Below are positions 42,372-52,643 of a stretch of 64,000 nucleotides of DNA, in pieces. Each line of letters starts with the position of its first letter. Positions within the stretch are counted from its first letter, which is position 1. The DNA comes from Chroococcidiopsis sp. TS-821. Its GTDB lineage: Bacteria > Cyanobacteriota > Cyanobacteriia > Cyanobacteriales > Chroococcidiopsidaceae. Under the pieces are notes generated by a model that was not told the origin of the DNA, did not search any database, and saw only the letters and a list, made by a program, of their open reading frames with translations. Position numbers and translations under genes: made by a program. Location: positions 496,001-560,000 of the forward strand of contig NZ_MVDI01000001.1 of assembly GCF_002939305.1 (NCBI RefSeq). Reading direction: 5' to 3'.

Positions 42372-42558
42372 TCAGGAATCCTTTATGAAGAGGTTAGATA
42401 GAGGTCGGAGATTAGGGAAGCAAATGCATCCATATCTATAGTAAGTGGGGGAAAATAAACATAGGTGACTGGTAATCGGTAATTGAAAAGAATGTCTCTT
42501 CCCTCGTCCCCATTATCTTACTGCCCCACTGTCGTATTATTGTGCTGAACTAAAGTCA

Positions 42559-43161
42559 ATGGAGCCAGCTATTGAAATTCGCCGCCTTGTAGAGATCATG
42601 CCAGCTTCTGGTCGCATGATGACTAAAATTGTAAATAAACCAGAGCAAGCAACCGTAATCCATAGCCCGTTTCCCCTGCCTTGGAATCAGCAACGATTGA
42701 TATATATTAACTTTGACTTATGGCGTCGGCTCTCGCAACCGCAAAGAGACCTGCTATTGTTACGCACGGTATCTTGGCTTTTGCAAGTTAAGTGGTTAAA
42801 GCCAGATATTTATCAAGGTGTTGCGATCGCTGGATTAATCGGCGCAACAATCGAATTAGTGCAACAAGACGCTGTAGGAGTTGTAGTTGCAGGTGGTTTG
42901 AGCGCGATCGCCATTAATCGCATTTGGCGTAATAATCGCAGTACGCAACTCGAAATCGAAGCTGATGAAGCCGCGATTCAAATTGCCCAAAGGCGCAACT
43001 ACATCAAAGCTGAAGCCGCAGAACATTTACTATCCGCCATCGAAGCCGTTGCCAAACTCGAAAAGCGTCCTAGTTTAACGTTTGTTGAACTTGTTCGTTG
43101 CCAAAATTTACGCGCGATCGCGGGTTTATCCCCAGTAAGTGTCCCTGAAGCCTTTAAGTAA
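42559..43161 (+). CDS. DUF3318 family protein (cyanobacterial)
   Basis: 200 residues. The opening EIRRLVEIMPASGRMMTKIV, PFPLPWNQQRLIYINFDLWR and RDLLLLRTVSW match, from memory, the cyanobacterial DUF3318 family. Two weakly hydrophobic segments (about 95-125, GVAIAGLIGATIEL and VGVVVAGGLSAIAI) may associate with a membrane. The M48-like layout (an acidic helix EADEAAIQIAQ after the membrane segments) resembles an inactive peptidase, but the HExxH motif is absent. The function is unknown. Confidence 0.7.
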   Translation: MEPAIEIRRLVEIMPASGRMMTKIVNKPEQATVIHSPFPLPWNQQRLIYINFDLWRRLSQPQRDLLLLRTVSWLLQVKWLKPDIYQGVAIAGLIGATIELVQQDAVGVVVAGGLSAIAINRIWRNNRSTQLEIEADEAAIQIAQRRNYIKAEAAEHLLSAIEAVAKLEKRPSLTFVELVRCQNLRAIAGLSPVSVPEAFK

Positions 43162-43264
43162 GAGTTAGGGGTGAGAGGCAGAAGGCAAAAGACGAGGGAT
43201 AATGATGTTTAGTATTCCTTACGCTTTCCCCATCCCCGAACCCGATCTCTGACCTCTCATTTAC

Positions 43265-44938
43265 TCATTTACAGCGATACAGTTGATAGTCGTAACCATT
43301 CACAGGTGGTGAAGATAAAGTATCAACCGTACAGCCATCTACTTGCACTGGGGCGTGAAAATTAATTAACCACAAGTCTAAAGGTCGAGGAAAATTATTG
43401 ACCACTTGTTGTAAAGTTGCAGAAGCTGTGCTTGTTTCACGTGCTAGCAGAAATTGCGGCGTATCTATTCCAGCCAATTTAAATTCTCTTCCTATCCCCA
43501 TCATTTCACCGATTTGTACGTGCGTTCTGTGTGTTGTGGCGACGAGAATCGGCGATCGCGAGGCATTTTGTATAATCTCCAGCATCAAGTCAGGACGGTA
43601 GTATTTTTGATAGCCCAAATTACACACCACCGTAATCGCACTCAGTAGCCCCATCAGCCAAATTAAGGCGACAGCACGTTTTCCTTGCAAATCAGGAGTT
43701 CGCCAACAAACAGCAAGACTTGCTCCAAGTAAAACCATCACCGCCGGAAAGTAGACGAAGTTGTAACGCGCACCACGCGTGAGATCGATCCCTAAAGCGT
43801 AAGTAAAGAAAAAGAACAACGCGATCGCACTACATACAATCCCGACAAAAACCCAAGTCATTAACCGCATTTTCGGTTGTGCGAGTTTTACCTTGATACC
43901 GCAATACAACCAAGGTAGCGCCCATAAAAAGAAAATGAGCATCACAACACCTGAAGCAATGACAATCGGTAGCTGTGGGGCTTCTACTGGTAGCAACGAT
44001 ATCATCGTCAACCAAGCCGCCAGTGCTTGAAAAATCGGGTTAAGCAACGCCAATAACCCATTGCTACCGTTTTGAATCCAATCTGTGAGGTCGCTACCAT
44101 AATTATTTTGGAAAAAAACAGGTAGCCACACTAAACTGCCCAAAAATGTCCCCACCGCAACAAGCAAAATTTGCCACCAAGGGTTAGCACTCCACGTCAA
44201 GTGAAATCCAGCACTTTGACGCTGACGCCACCACAACACGATTAACACAATCGCTTCAGCACACAAAGTCAACACAAAAAAATAGTGCGTGGCAATTCCT
44301 AAAAAATTTGTAATAATCCAAACAACAACGAGCCACAGAGGAATTGGTTTGCGGTACTCAAGCCGTCGAATGGCGATCGCTAAACAACTCAAAGAAGCAA
44401 TCACCCATACAATTGCCAGCGTGTAATGTCGGGCTTCTTGCGCTAAAAAAATGCCATAGGGCGAAACCGCCATCATCGCCGCCGCTAGCTGACTCACAAG
44501 GCGCGAACGAAAACTCAGCCAACTCAGCCCATAAATTGCCGGAATCGATGCTGCACCAAGTAACGCCGGAAGCGATCGCGCTACCCATACCGAAACTAAA
44601 TCTGTTGATTCTGGCGACCAAAAATTCATCCACAAATGAGCTAGCACAAAGTATAGCGGTGGATGATTACTTTCTGTAACTAGATTTTGAACGACCTGTA
44701 TAACACCATGACTCGGATTATGTTGCAACGGTTGCAAAAGTGTATCAAGCGCGATCGCCTGATTTAAAGGCACGCCCAGAAAACTATTCCCCAAGCTAAA
44801 GACTAACGTCGAAAATTCATCCGTCCAAGGTGGTTTACTCGCAAGTCGCGTCAACCGCAAACCAACAGCGATCGCTGTCCATCCTAACAGCAACAATATA
44901 TCTTGGCATTCATTCTTGAGCTTGTGATTGCGTGACAT
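43265..44938 (-). CDS. GT39-like integral membrane glycosyltransferase
   Basis: 557 residues with about ten hydrophobic helices. Near the N-terminus is LTRLASKPPWTDEFST, with an Asp-Glu pair in the first periplasmic loop as in GT39/ArnT-type transferases, which use lipid-linked sugars. HPPLYFVLAHLWMNFWS and a Pro-rich HYFF region are also typical. The acceptor is unknown, most likely an envelope protein or lipid. It is divergent from cofH. Confidence 0.75.
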   Translation of the reverse strand: MSRNHKLKNECQDILLLLGWTAIAVGLRLTRLASKPPWTDEFSTLVFSLGNSFLGVPLNQAIALDTLLQPLQHNPSHGVIQVVQNLVTESNHPPLYFVLAHLWMNFWSPESTDLVSVWVARSLPALLGAASIPAIYGLSWLSFRSRLVSQLAAAMMAVSPYGIFLAQEARHYTLAIVWVIASLSCLAIAIRRLEYRKPIPLWLVVVWIITNFLGIATHYFFVLTLCAEAIVLIVLWWRQRQSAGFHLTWSANPWWQILLVAVGTFLGSLVWLPVFFQNNYGSDLTDWIQNGSNGLLALLNPIFQALAAWLTMISLLPVEAPQLPIVIASGVVMLIFFLWALPWLYCGIKVKLAQPKMRLMTWVFVGIVCSAIALFFFFTYALGIDLTRGARYNFVYFPAVMVLLGASLAVCWRTPDLQGKRAVALIWLMGLLSAITVVCNLGYQKYYRPDLMLEIIQNASRSPILVATTHRTHVQIGEMMGIGREFKLAGIDTPQFLLARETSTASATLQQVVNNFPRPLDLWLINFHAPVQVDGCTVDTLSSPPVNGYDYQLYRCK

Positions 44939-45059
44939 CAGTATAGCGATTAGTGGTTAGTAGTTAGCGTCTGTGTAGCTAAAAGCTTTTCCATACTCAT
45001 CAGTTTTCAATATTTACTGACACAATTGAAACAGAAGTGCAGTTAATTTCTGATGTTCT

Positions 45060-46226
45060 GTGACTAATAAAGCCGTTGAAAAGATTCTGGCGCGGGTTTT
45101 AACAGGTGACGAATTATCTTCACACGAGGGAGTCATCTTATTACAGCAAACCGATGAAGACGCGATCGCCGCAATTCGCGATACTGCCGATCAACTCCGC
45201 CGCAGGCAGGCAGGCGATACGGTAACGTACGTCATCAATCGTAATATTAACTTTACAAATATTTGCGAACAGCACTGTAGTTTTTGCGCGTTTCGCCGCG
45301 ATTCTGGTGAAAAAGAAGCTTACTGGCTCAACTGGGGGCAAATTCTCGAAAAAACAACTGATGCTGTCCAGCGTGGTGCAACAGAAATTTGCATGCAAGG
45401 CGGATTAAACCCGCAAGCAAAAATCAACGGACGTTCCTTGCCTTATTATCTAAAACTCGTAGAAACTATCAAAACACACTTTCCACAATTGCACTTACAC
45501 GCTTTCTCACCCCAGGAAGTTGAATTTATCGCGCGAGAAGACGATATCAGTTATGCTGCTGTCATTGCTGCTTTACGCGATGCGGGAGTGGGGTCAATGC
45601 CAGGAACCGCAGCCGAAGTCCTCGACGATCGAGTTCGGCGAATTTTGTGCCCAGAAAAAATCAACACAGCAACTTGGCTCGAAATCGTCAGTACCGCGCA
45701 TCGCCTAGGCTTACCAACAACGAGTACCATGCTCTCTGGGCATATAGAAACACCCCAACAGCAAATTCATCACCTCGAACAATTGCGATCGCTACAAAAA
45801 ACAGCACGCGATCGCAACTATCCCGCAGCGATTACCGAATTCATTTTGCTACCGTTTGTCGGTCAAGAAGCCCCCAAAGCATTACGCCGCCGTGTTGGCA
45901 GAGATCAACCAGTACTTGCTGATGCCTTATTACTCACAGCAGTAGCGCGAATTTTTTTAGGAAACGTCATACCCAACCATCAACCCAGCTGGGTCAAACT
46001 GGGGCTCTTCGGGGCAGTAGAAGCTTTAAAGTGGGGCTGCAACGATATCGGCGGTACTTTGATGGAAGAACACATTACCACGATGGCAGGTGCGATCGGC
46101 GGTACGTGCATGGAAGTAGAAACGCTACAAACTGCAATTACTTCTATCAAAAGACCATACGCACAACGCGATACGCTTTATAACTTAGTTGTAAAAAAAG
46201 ATGAGAAGCAAGCAGTTAGTAGCTAG
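45060..46226 (+). CDS. cofH: FO synthase subunit 2 (CofH), radical SAM
   Basis: 388 residues. The radical SAM cluster motif CxxxCxxC appears as [18 protein letters not shown], followed by [20 protein letters not shown], the CofH signature. CofH joins tyrosine-derived hydroxybenzyl to 5-amino-6-ribitylaminouracil. CofG then makes FO, the deazaflavin antenna chromophore of cyanobacterial photolyases. No cofG is adjacent. Start GTG 45060; the first residues ([20 protein letters not shown]) fit the family. Confidence 0.9.
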   Translation: MTNKAVEKILARVLTGDELSSHEGVILLQQTDEDAIAAIRDTADQLRRRQAGDTVTYVINRNINFTNICEQHCSFCAFRRDSGEKEAYWLNWGQILEKTTDAVQRGATEICMQGGLNPQAKINGRSLPYYLKLVETIKTHFPQLHLHAFSPQEVEFIAREDDISYAAVIAALRDAGVGSMPGTAAEVLDDRVRRILCPEKINTATWLEIVSTAHRLGLPTTSTMLSGHIETPQQQIHHLEQLRSLQKTARDRNYPAAITEFILLPFVGQEAPKALRRRVGRDQPVLADALLLTAVARIFLGNVIPNHQPSWVKLGLFGAVEALKWGCNDIGGTLMEEHITTMAGAIGGTCMEVETLQTAITSIKRPYAQRDTLYNLVVKKDEKQAVSS

Positions 46227-46375
46227 AAGTGACGAGGGGTGAGGAGTGAGTGATGAGTTTTGAGTTATACAAAACACTATTCTTCCTCTACCCTTCTACT
46301 CCAAATAATTGATCCCCACAGTGCCAATCCGAGATAGGATGGACGTTGATTTCTGTCTTTTCTTACCTAATGCTT

Positions 46376-46780
46376 ATGAAGCGCTATTTGTCTCGTCTAC
46401 TTACCCTCGCTTTGGTTGTTGTTATTGGCTTGACAGGCTGTTCTAACAACATTTTTTCAGATAGTCTAAGTGGAGATTATCGTCAAGATACGCTCGCTGT
46501 GGTCAACACGCTGAGAAATGCCCTCGACTTGCCTGAGGATGCGCCGGAAAAAGCCGAAGCACAAGCAGAAGCACGTCAAAAGATCAACGAGTTTGCTGCG
46601 CGTTACCAGCGCGATAGTGCCGTTGCTGGGTTGAGTTCTTTTACCACAATGCGAACTGCGTTAAATTCCTTGGCAGGACACTATAGTTCTTATCCAAATC
46701 GTCCCGTACCAAAGAAACTCAAACAACGGTTAGAGCAAGAATTCAAGCAAGTAGAAATGGCACTTAACCGAGGTAGCTAA
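46376..46780 (+). CDS. psb27: photosystem II assembly protein Psb27
   Basis: 134 residues from ATG 46376. A lipoprotein signal MKRYLSRLLTLALVVVIGLT ends in GC, so it is lipid-anchored on the lumenal side. The mature four-helix bundle includes YRQDTLAVVNTLRNALDLPE, YQRDSAVAGLSSFTTMRTAL and RPVPKKLKQRLEQEFKQVEM. Psb27 binds CP43 in assembly and repair intermediates of PSII and blocks premature manganese-cluster binding. Upstream in-frame starts (46346 TTG, 46370 ATG) are less likely. Confidence 0.9.
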   Translation: MKRYLSRLLTLALVVVIGLTGCSNNIFSDSLSGDYRQDTLAVVNTLRNALDLPEDAPEKAEAQAEARQKINEFAARYQRDSAVAGLSSFTTMRTALNSLAGHYSSYPNRPVPKKLKQRLEQEFKQVEMALNRGS

Positions 46781-46856
46781 AATCTTGATGAAAGAAATAT
46801 TCCTATCAAAAATAGTTAGGTGTAGCGGTTTGAGCAATTAAGTTAAAAACCTGAGA

Positions 46857-47044
46857 CGGTTTCCTTTATTTGCCACAGCTAAGAAATTGAATGGCTTAGG
46901 AAACCGAAGCAGAGCTTTTGTAGTCTCTAACACTAGTCTTGAAAACTTCTGCAACGCAGGGTACTTACTAGTGACCTATTAGCGTGCCTTGTAACGTTTT
47001 TAAGTGCAACTAGTTGCAGAAAGCGTTGTTTTTTGAGCAACGCT
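46857..47044 (+). other. structured intergenic region after psb27
   Basis: In the 360-bp gap three structures stand out. CGGTTTCCT (46857) pairs with AGGAAACCG (46906), enclosing an inner GCCA/TGGC pair. A perfect 12-base palindrome GCAACTAGTTGC lies at 47006-47017. AGCGTTG (47022-47028) pairs with CAACGCT (47038-47044) around a T-rich loop. No ORF is present. They may be a terminator for psb27, leader structure for the next gene, or a small RNA. Which one cannot be decided from sequence. Confidence 0.35.
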
Positions 47045-47144
47045 GGTTGAGGCTATCACTTAATGTATGCGTTAATAATTAGCCTTGTCACTATCAGCCT
47101 TACAAGACAAATTGATTGATTGTACTTATGTTGTGTTTGTGGTA

Positions 47145-48653
47145 ATGTCCAACCATCGTTTGAGATTTGCCCGTTCTCGTTTTGCTTGGCAACGCTTGGT
47201 TGCTACTGTGTTGACAGGTAGCTTAGTGAGTGCCAATTTTGGTAGTCCTCCAGCACAAGCGCAGACAACGGCATATTGTCAGCTCACAGCAGCAGCAATC
47301 CAAGAAAAAGAAACTTTACGTCAAGCAGCACTACAAGGTAGTACAGACGCGCAGAATCGCTATAGAGCAATACTCAATCAACACGCTCAAATTTTACGAG
47401 ATTGTCGCAATCGTACTTGGCCACAAACGCAAGCTGTATGGTTACGGTTATATCCTTGTGATATTCAACCAGGCGTCCTCGATAAAGTGATGGACCACGT
47501 TGTTAATCGCGGTTATAACCAAGTGTATGTAGAAGTATTCTACGACGGTCAAGTATTACTACCAGCAGCAGCAAATCCTACCGTTTGGCCTTCAGTGGTG
47601 CGAGTTCCTGGGGCTGAACGAACCGATTTACTTGCCCAAGCGATTCAAAAAGGACGCGATCGCGGCTTGAAAGTTTATGCTTGGATGTTTTTGATGAATT
47701 TTGGCTACTCCTACGGACAGCGCCCCGATCGACAATCAGTACTAGCGCGCAATAGTAAAGGTGAAACAAGTTTGTACGTCGTCGATAATGCAAGCCAAGT
47801 ATTTGTCGATCCCTATAACCTGCAAGCCAAACGAGATTATTACCAACTAGTACTCGAAGTTATGCGCCGTCGTCCTGACGGGGTTCTCTTCGATTATGTG
47901 CGCTATCCCAGAGGCTTAGGTGCAGGGTCTGTCGTCAACAGAGTGCAAGATTTGTGGATTCACAGCGAAGCGGCGCAACAAGCCTTGTATCGTCGGGCGC
48001 TGAACAACAAAGGACTCAATTTAATTCAGCGCTTTCTCAGTAAAGGATATGTCACCGCCAGAGATATCGAAATCGTCGATCAGCTTTACCCACAAGAAGG
48101 CGAACCGCTGTGGCAAGGTCGCACGCCACCTCCAGCACCACAACCACCTAATGAACCGCCAACGGCTGCGCAAAGACAGCCTCAATTACAGTGGGAATTA
48201 TGGCAACTCAGTGTTGCTCATGCGATTCAAGGTATTATTGACTTTTTAGCAGTTGCAGCGTGGCCTGTCCAGCGCCAGGGAGTGAAAGCAGGTGCGGTCT
48301 TCTTCCCAGATGGGAACCAAGCAGTTGGTCAAGGTTATGACTCGCGATTGCAGCCTTGGGATCGCTTTCCAACGACTTTAGAATGGCATCCAATGTCTTA
48401 CGCTGCTTGTAATAATACAAGTTGTATTGCGGCATTGGTGCAGCGAGTTTTGCAGTACGCGCCTCCAGGGACACAAGTGATTCCTGCGATCGCTGGCGTT
48501 TGGGGTAGACCAATTAGCAATCGTCCATCCTTAGAAGCCCAAATGCAGGCACTGCGAGCCTATGCGCCACGAATCCAAGGTATTAGTCACTTTGCACTCT
48601 CTTGGCAAGAACCACAGCTAGAAAGCGAGCGTAAGTCTTGTCGAATCCGCTAA
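47145..48653 (+). CDS. glycoside-hydrolase-like (GHL10/DUF187-type) exported protein
   Basis: 502 residues from ATG 47145, the start that puts the signal segment (WQRLVATVLTGSLVSANFGS, PPAQAQ) at the N-terminus; TTG 47085 is an alternative. The TIM-barrel part is conserved: GYNQVYVEVFYDGQVLLPAA, GLKVYAWMFLMNFGY, VFVDPYNLQAKRDYYQLVLE and PDGVLFDYVRYPRG. The Asp in FDYVRYPRG fits the catalytic position of this family, which acts on cell-wall or polysaccharide glycosidic bonds. Late in the protein, HPMSYAACN and VIPAIAGVWG complete the barrel. The substrate is unknown. Confidence 0.75.
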   Translation: MSNHRLRFARSRFAWQRLVATVLTGSLVSANFGSPPAQAQTTAYCQLTAAAIQEKETLRQAALQGSTDAQNRYRAILNQHAQILRDCRNRTWPQTQAVWLRLYPCDIQPGVLDKVMDHVVNRGYNQVYVEVFYDGQVLLPAAANPTVWPSVVRVPGAERTDLLAQAIQKGRDRGLKVYAWMFLMNFGYSYGQRPDRQSVLARNSKGETSLYVVDNASQVFVDPYNLQAKRDYYQLVLEVMRRRPDGVLFDYVRYPRGLGAGSVVNRVQDLWIHSEAAQQALYRRALNNKGLNLIQRFLSKGYVTARDIEIVDQLYPQEGEPLWQGRTPPPAPQPPNEPPTAAQRQPQLQWELWQLSVAHAIQGIIDFLAVAAWPVQRQGVKAGAVFFPDGNQAVGQGYDSRLQPWDRFPTTLEWHPMSYAACNNTSCIAALVQRVLQYAPPGTQVIPAIAGVWGRPISNRPSLEAQMQALRAYAPRIQGISHFALSWQEPQLESERKSCRIR

Positions 48654-48705
48654 GTATTAGCAGAGGACAGCGGTTTGTGTTGCATTTTGTCTAGAACCTC
48701 TGGGC

Positions 48706-49551
48706 TTAAATTTCGACAACACCTGTAAACACGCGCTGCGCAGGTCCCGTCATCCACAACCGCTGATCGACTTCGGACCACTCAATTTGCAAACAACCTC
48801 CAGGAAGTTCGACTGTCGCAGTGCGATCGCATCTCCCCGTTAACACACCTGCAACTAAAGCCGCACAAGCCCCTGTCCCACACGCTAACGTAGCGCCTGC
48901 ACCGCGTTCCCATACGCGCATCTTCAGGTAGTTACGGTTGACAACTTGAATAAATTCTGTGTTTGTTCGTTGCGGAAAAACCGCGTGATGTTCAAATTGC
49001 GGACCAATCTTTTCTAAAGCAATTGCCGCGACATCTTCAACAAATGTAATACAGTGCGGATTCCCCATACTGACACACGTAACATCCCAACTTTGTCCTG
49101 CAACTTCCAAGGACCAATCGACGATCTTTTCATTCTCTGCACCTAAAGTCGTTGGAATTTCGCTTGCTAGTAACCGAGGAACGCCCATATCAACTTTGAC
49201 TTGACCATCAGGCATAATTTGCGGTGTAATAATGCCAGCCAGCGTATGAATCCGTTTTTGGCTATTATTTTCGTTATCACCGTCAATTTCTGCAACAAAT
49301 GCCGCTAAACAACGAATCCCATTACCACACATCTCCGGTTCCGAACCATCCGAGTTAAAAATCCGCATCGTGTAGTCAGTACCGTTTTGCCCTGGTAATG
49401 CGAAAATAACGCCATCCGCACCAATACCAAAGTGGCGATCGCACAGCTTAATTGCTTGTTCGGGCGTGACTACAGGCTGTGATGACGAGCGATTGTCAAT
49501 CAAAATAAAGTCGTTTCCGAGTCCGTGATATTTGGCAAATTCAATCATCAT
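48706..49551 (-). CDS. dapF: diaminopimelate epimerase
   Basis: 281 residues. The two catalytic cysteines are visible in [11 protein letters not shown] (about residue 77) and [12 protein letters not shown] (about 226). [15 protein letters not shown] at the start is the family signature. DapF converts LL- to meso-diaminopimelate for lysine and peptidoglycan. It is divergent from hfq, an arrangement common in cyanobacteria. The doubled ATG at 49546-49551 leaves the start uncertain by one codon. Confidence 0.95.
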   Translation of the reverse strand: MMIEFAKYHGLGNDFILIDNRSSSQPVVTPEQAIKLCDRHFGIGADGVIFALPGQNGTDYTMRIFNSDGSEPEMCGNGIRCLAAFVAEIDGDNENNSQKRIHTLAGIITPQIMPDGQVKVDMGVPRLLASEIPTTLGAENEKIVDWSLEVAGQSWDVTCVSMGNPHCITFVEDVAAIALEKIGPQFEHHAVFPQRTNTEFIQVVNRNYLKMRVWERGAGATLACGTGACAALVAGVLTGRCDRTATVELPGGCLQIEWSEVDQRLWMTGPAQRVFTGVVEI

Positions 49552-49590
49552 AGAATTTTCTAGTAAGTGAAAATAACTGTAACTTAAAGA

Positions 49591-49657
49591 TTGGTAACTG
49601 GTAACTGGTCATTGGTAAATATCTTTTTGTTTTCCATTACCGATTACCCATTACCCC
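49591..49657. repeat. inverted GGTAACTGG / CCATTACC heptamer repeats
   Basis: Tandem GGTAACT-type heptamers (49593-49618) are followed after about 15 T-rich bases by their approximate inverted partners, CCATTACC-type (49633-49657). RNA from either strand could fold into a hairpin. The element occupies the divergent dapF/hfq promoter region. It is the same unit as at 5352 and 42464. Confidence 0.6.
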
Positions 49658-49681
49658 TTTCCCAACGAAAAAACCAAAATT

Positions 49682-49897
49682 ATGTCTAACGAATTCGATC
49701 CAGCGTTACCTAGCACTCGCCAAGTTCAAACCTTAATTAAACAAGCAAACCGCGTCGAGTTAAAACTTGTCACTGGCGATTTAGTCATTGGCAAAATTAG
49801 CTGGCAAGATCAAAACTGTTTGTGTATTATCGATGCAAATAATCAGACAATCATTGTCTGGAGAAGTGCGATCGCTTATCTCAAGCCCATGAAATAA
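49682..49897 (+). CDS. hfq: cyanobacterial Hfq
   Basis: 71 residues, the short cyanobacterial form of the Sm-like protein. STRQVQTLIKQANRVELKLV, TGDLVIGKISWQDQNCLCII and IIVWRSAIAYLKP follow the Sm1-Sm2 pattern. In cyanobacteria Hfq lacks the classical RNA-binding residues and acts with type IV pili. Its place next to dapF supports the call. ATG 49682. Confidence 0.85.
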   Translation: MSNEFDPALPSTRQVQTLIKQANRVELKLVTGDLVIGKISWQDQNCLCIIDANNQTIIVWRSAIAYLKPMK

Positions 49898-49981
49898 GTG
49901 AGTAGTAGTCTAAAAGTATATCTCCTGTAATGGTGTTTCATTTCTCTTTTAATACATTGTGGTAAAACTAGTTTTGATTTT

Positions 49982-50316
49982 ATGCTTCAGCACTTCTCGG
50001 AAGACGAACCATTTATTATGCCTTTGCATCATTTAGGAGGAGGGTTATACAACCAGATTCTACGCTTTTTTCAACAGACAAATTTTATGCCAAACGTTGT
50101 CCAAGAAGCGACGCAACTGCAAACAACAATTAGCTTAGTTGCTGGTAGTTTTGGTGTCGCCCTTCCGCTTCGCTACAAAATTTACAAAGACCAGGTGTTG
50201 TTTGTAAAACGCTTCAAGAGCCCACACCAGAACTTGAAATTGCTGTAGCCTGGCGACAATACGACTTTTCTCCAGTGTTACAGAAGTTTATTGATACTGT
50301 TCAAGAAATTTTCTAG
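49982..50316 (+). pseudogene. LysR-type regulator remnant (C-terminal effector domain)
   Basis: Only the end of a LysR substrate-binding domain remains: GLYNQILRFFQQTNFMPNVV, QEATQLQTTISLVAGSFGVA. Near 50165 the frame breaks. The correct continuation, PASLQNLQRPGVVCKTLQEP and EIAVAWRQYDFSPVLQKFID, lies in another frame up to the stop at 50314-50316. The HTH half is absent. It is a dead gene, convergent with the antiporter gene. Confidence 0.75.
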
Positions 50317-50363
50317 CTGTGCGTCGCAATCAGATTACCAATTCCCTACTCCTGCCCCAAATA

Positions 50364-52643
50364 TTACGATACAATAGGCAAAATACTTTGTACGCCTTCT
50401 GCTGACAGCAACTGCTGTAGTTGATTCAACGCTGGATAGGCTCCACACAACAGTAAAAAATCACCTGCTTGTAGATTCATACTGCTATCGGGAAACCAAA
50501 AGAATTTGCCATCACGTCGAATTGCCTGTACTTGCACACTGCAACGCGTAAAAATATCTAACTGTGCCAAGGTTTGATTAACCACTGGGCTATTCACTCC
50601 GAGTGTAATCCAGTGACACAACATATTTTCATCATGAATTGCTACTTCACCTTTCGCTAATTCATCAAACGCCGCGAGTTCCTCAGCCGTTCCAACAAGC
50701 AGTAAGCGATCGCCTGTTTGTAAAATTGCCTTCGCATCAGGATAATCGACTTCTTCACCTTTATCTCGCCGAATTGCTATCAAACTGACACCAGTAAGAT
50801 ACCGTAAGTTTGCTTCCTCCAACGTCATACCAGCCAGCGGAGATTTATCAGGTAAACGATACCAGCGGCTATTCATATCTCTAGCAGCTAGCTGTAACTC
50901 TCGCGAAACTTGTGCAGGCGATCGCTCAGGGCGCAATTCAAGATAATGATGCGATCGAATTTGCTGCATTTCTTGTTGAATCACTGGTAGTGCTAAGCCT
51001 ACCCCTGCTAATAAATGCGTTGCAAGTTCAATACTCGCCTCAAACTCAGGTTGGACAACTTCTCTAGCACCGAGTTGATACAACAGTTCAATATCTTGAT
51101 CTTTGTTCGCACAAACCACAGTATCAAGTTCCGGCGAGAGTTCCAAAGCCCGCTTCAGACACAACCGCGTACTCATCGGATCGCGCAAGGCAATTGCCAG
51201 CGCTCGCGCGCGATCCACCCCAGCAGTTTCTAATACTCGTAAACTACTAGCATTACCATAAACATAAGGCACTCCAGCTTCACGCAACTGTTGAATTTTA
51301 CTTTCCGACTGATCGATCGCTACCACAGCCAGCCCGCGATCTTGCATCAAACGAACCAAGTTGCGCCCCATTTGCCCATAACCACAGACGACTAAGTGAT
51401 CCTGGATTGGTAGATCTGGAGAAACTTCACGCGGTACATCAGCCGCGTCTAAATAAAGCTTGAGCCAAGGTAGCGATTCTGCCCAGTTGAACAATGAAGG
51501 AACAAGTCGCAAAACAAACGGCGTGAGTACCAGCGTCACTGCGGTTGTTCCCAAAATTAACAGATATACTCTACGAGAAACTAGCCCCAGTGCTTGTCCT
51601 TCACTTGCCAGTACAAACGAAAATTCCCCAATTTGAGCTAAACCTAAACCCGCTAGTAAGGCAGTTTTTAAGGAATAACCAAATGCTTTGACCAGCGGAG
51701 TCACAATCAAAAATTTACCAACCCAAACCAACGCTACCAACCCCAGAATCAATTCCAGGTTTTGCCACAAAAATACAGGATCGATCAACATTCCGATCGC
51801 AGCGAAAAACAACGTCGCAAAGATATCTCGCAGCGGTTCTACATAAGTCAACGTTTGATCGGCATACTCCACCTCCGAAATCATCAATCCTGCAACAAAC
51901 GCCCCCATTTCGATCGAAAGACCTAAATGTTCAGTCAATAAAGCGATACCTAAACATAAAGCCACAACACCAAGTAAAAATAACTCGCGACTCTCGGTGC
52001 GTGCCAAAAGTTTCAGCAATGGTGGAATCAACCAAATCCCCGCAGCTACAGCCCCCGCCGCAAATAGCCCAATCCGCAACAATGCTGTTAGCACTGCCAT
52101 CCCAATCGCTTCCGCCGGTTGATCCAACGCAGGTAACACCGCCAGCATCAACCCCAGTGCTAAATCTTGAACAACTAAAATCCCTAACATCACTTGCCCG
52201 TGGGAAGTTTCAGTTTCGTTGCGTTCCATTAAGCACTTGAGTACAACCGCTGTCGAAGATAAAGATAAAATTGCACCTAAAAAGACACCTTGGGCTGGTG
52301 AATTCACCCAACCAACAAATAAAGATACAAGCGCTGTCACCAGAATAGTCAGGGCAATTTGTAAGCCACCACCACCTAAACTGATAGTTTGTACTTTTTT
52401 AAGTTCTGCAAAAGAAAACTCAACACCTAGAGCAAATAGCAAGAAGGCAACTCCAAACTGTGCCAGCGTTTCCACTTGAATTAATTCTTTGATCAATCCA
52501 AGTCCAGCAGGACCCACGATCATTCCGCCCAGCAAATAACCAAGCAGCACAGGTTGGCGCAATAGTGCTGCCAAAAGCCCTCCGCCAGCCGCAACTGCAA
52601 GAACTAACACTAAATCGACAATTAATCTAAAATCTTCTTGCAC
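50364..52643 (-). CDS. CPA2-type cation:proton antiporter with TrkA-N and two TrkA-C domains
   Basis: 759 residues. About twelve membrane helices (to about 390), including LLGYLLGGMIVGPAGLGLIK and FLLFALGVEFSFAELKKV, form a Kef/NhaS-like exchanger. At about 418 a Rossmann RCK domain begins (HLVVCGYGQMGRNLVRLM), followed by two TrkA-C domains (SPLAGMTLEEANLRYL; VNQTLAQLDIF). Such transporters exchange K+ or Na+ for H+, gated by NAD(H) or other ligands. Start GTG at 52641-52643. It is divergent from the GGDEF/EAL gene, 215 bp apart. Confidence 0.85.
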   Translation of the reverse strand: MQEDFRLIVDLVLVLAVAAGGGLLAALLRQPVLLGYLLGGMIVGPAGLGLIKELIQVETLAQFGVAFLLFALGVEFSFAELKKVQTISLGGGGLQIALTILVTALVSLFVGWVNSPAQGVFLGAILSLSSTAVVLKCLMERNETETSHGQVMLGILVVQDLALGLMLAVLPALDQPAEAIGMAVLTALLRIGLFAAGAVAAGIWLIPPLLKLLARTESRELFLLGVVALCLGIALLTEHLGLSIEMGAFVAGLMISEVEYADQTLTYVEPLRDIFATLFFAAIGMLIDPVFLWQNLELILGLVALVWVGKFLIVTPLVKAFGYSLKTALLAGLGLAQIGEFSFVLASEGQALGLVSRRVYLLILGTTAVTLVLTPFVLRLVPSLFNWAESLPWLKLYLDAADVPREVSPDLPIQDHLVVCGYGQMGRNLVRLMQDRGLAVVAIDQSESKIQQLREAGVPYVYGNASSLRVLETAGVDRARALAIALRDPMSTRLCLKRALELSPELDTVVCANKDQDIELLYQLGAREVVQPEFEASIELATHLLAGVGLALPVIQQEMQQIRSHHYLELRPERSPAQVSRELQLAARDMNSRWYRLPDKSPLAGMTLEEANLRYLTGVSLIAIRRDKGEEVDYPDAKAILQTGDRLLLVGTAEELAAFDELAKGEVAIHDENMLCHWITLGVNSPVVNQTLAQLDIFTRCSVQVQAIRRDGKFFWFPDSSMNLQAGDFLLLCGAYPALNQLQQLLSAEGVQSILPIVS

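Noticed and set aside
47230-47490. 86-codon frame inside the glycoside-hydrolase-like gene
   Set aside because: Overlaps a well-supported gene in another frame; low-complexity Lys/Gln run; no sign of selection visible.
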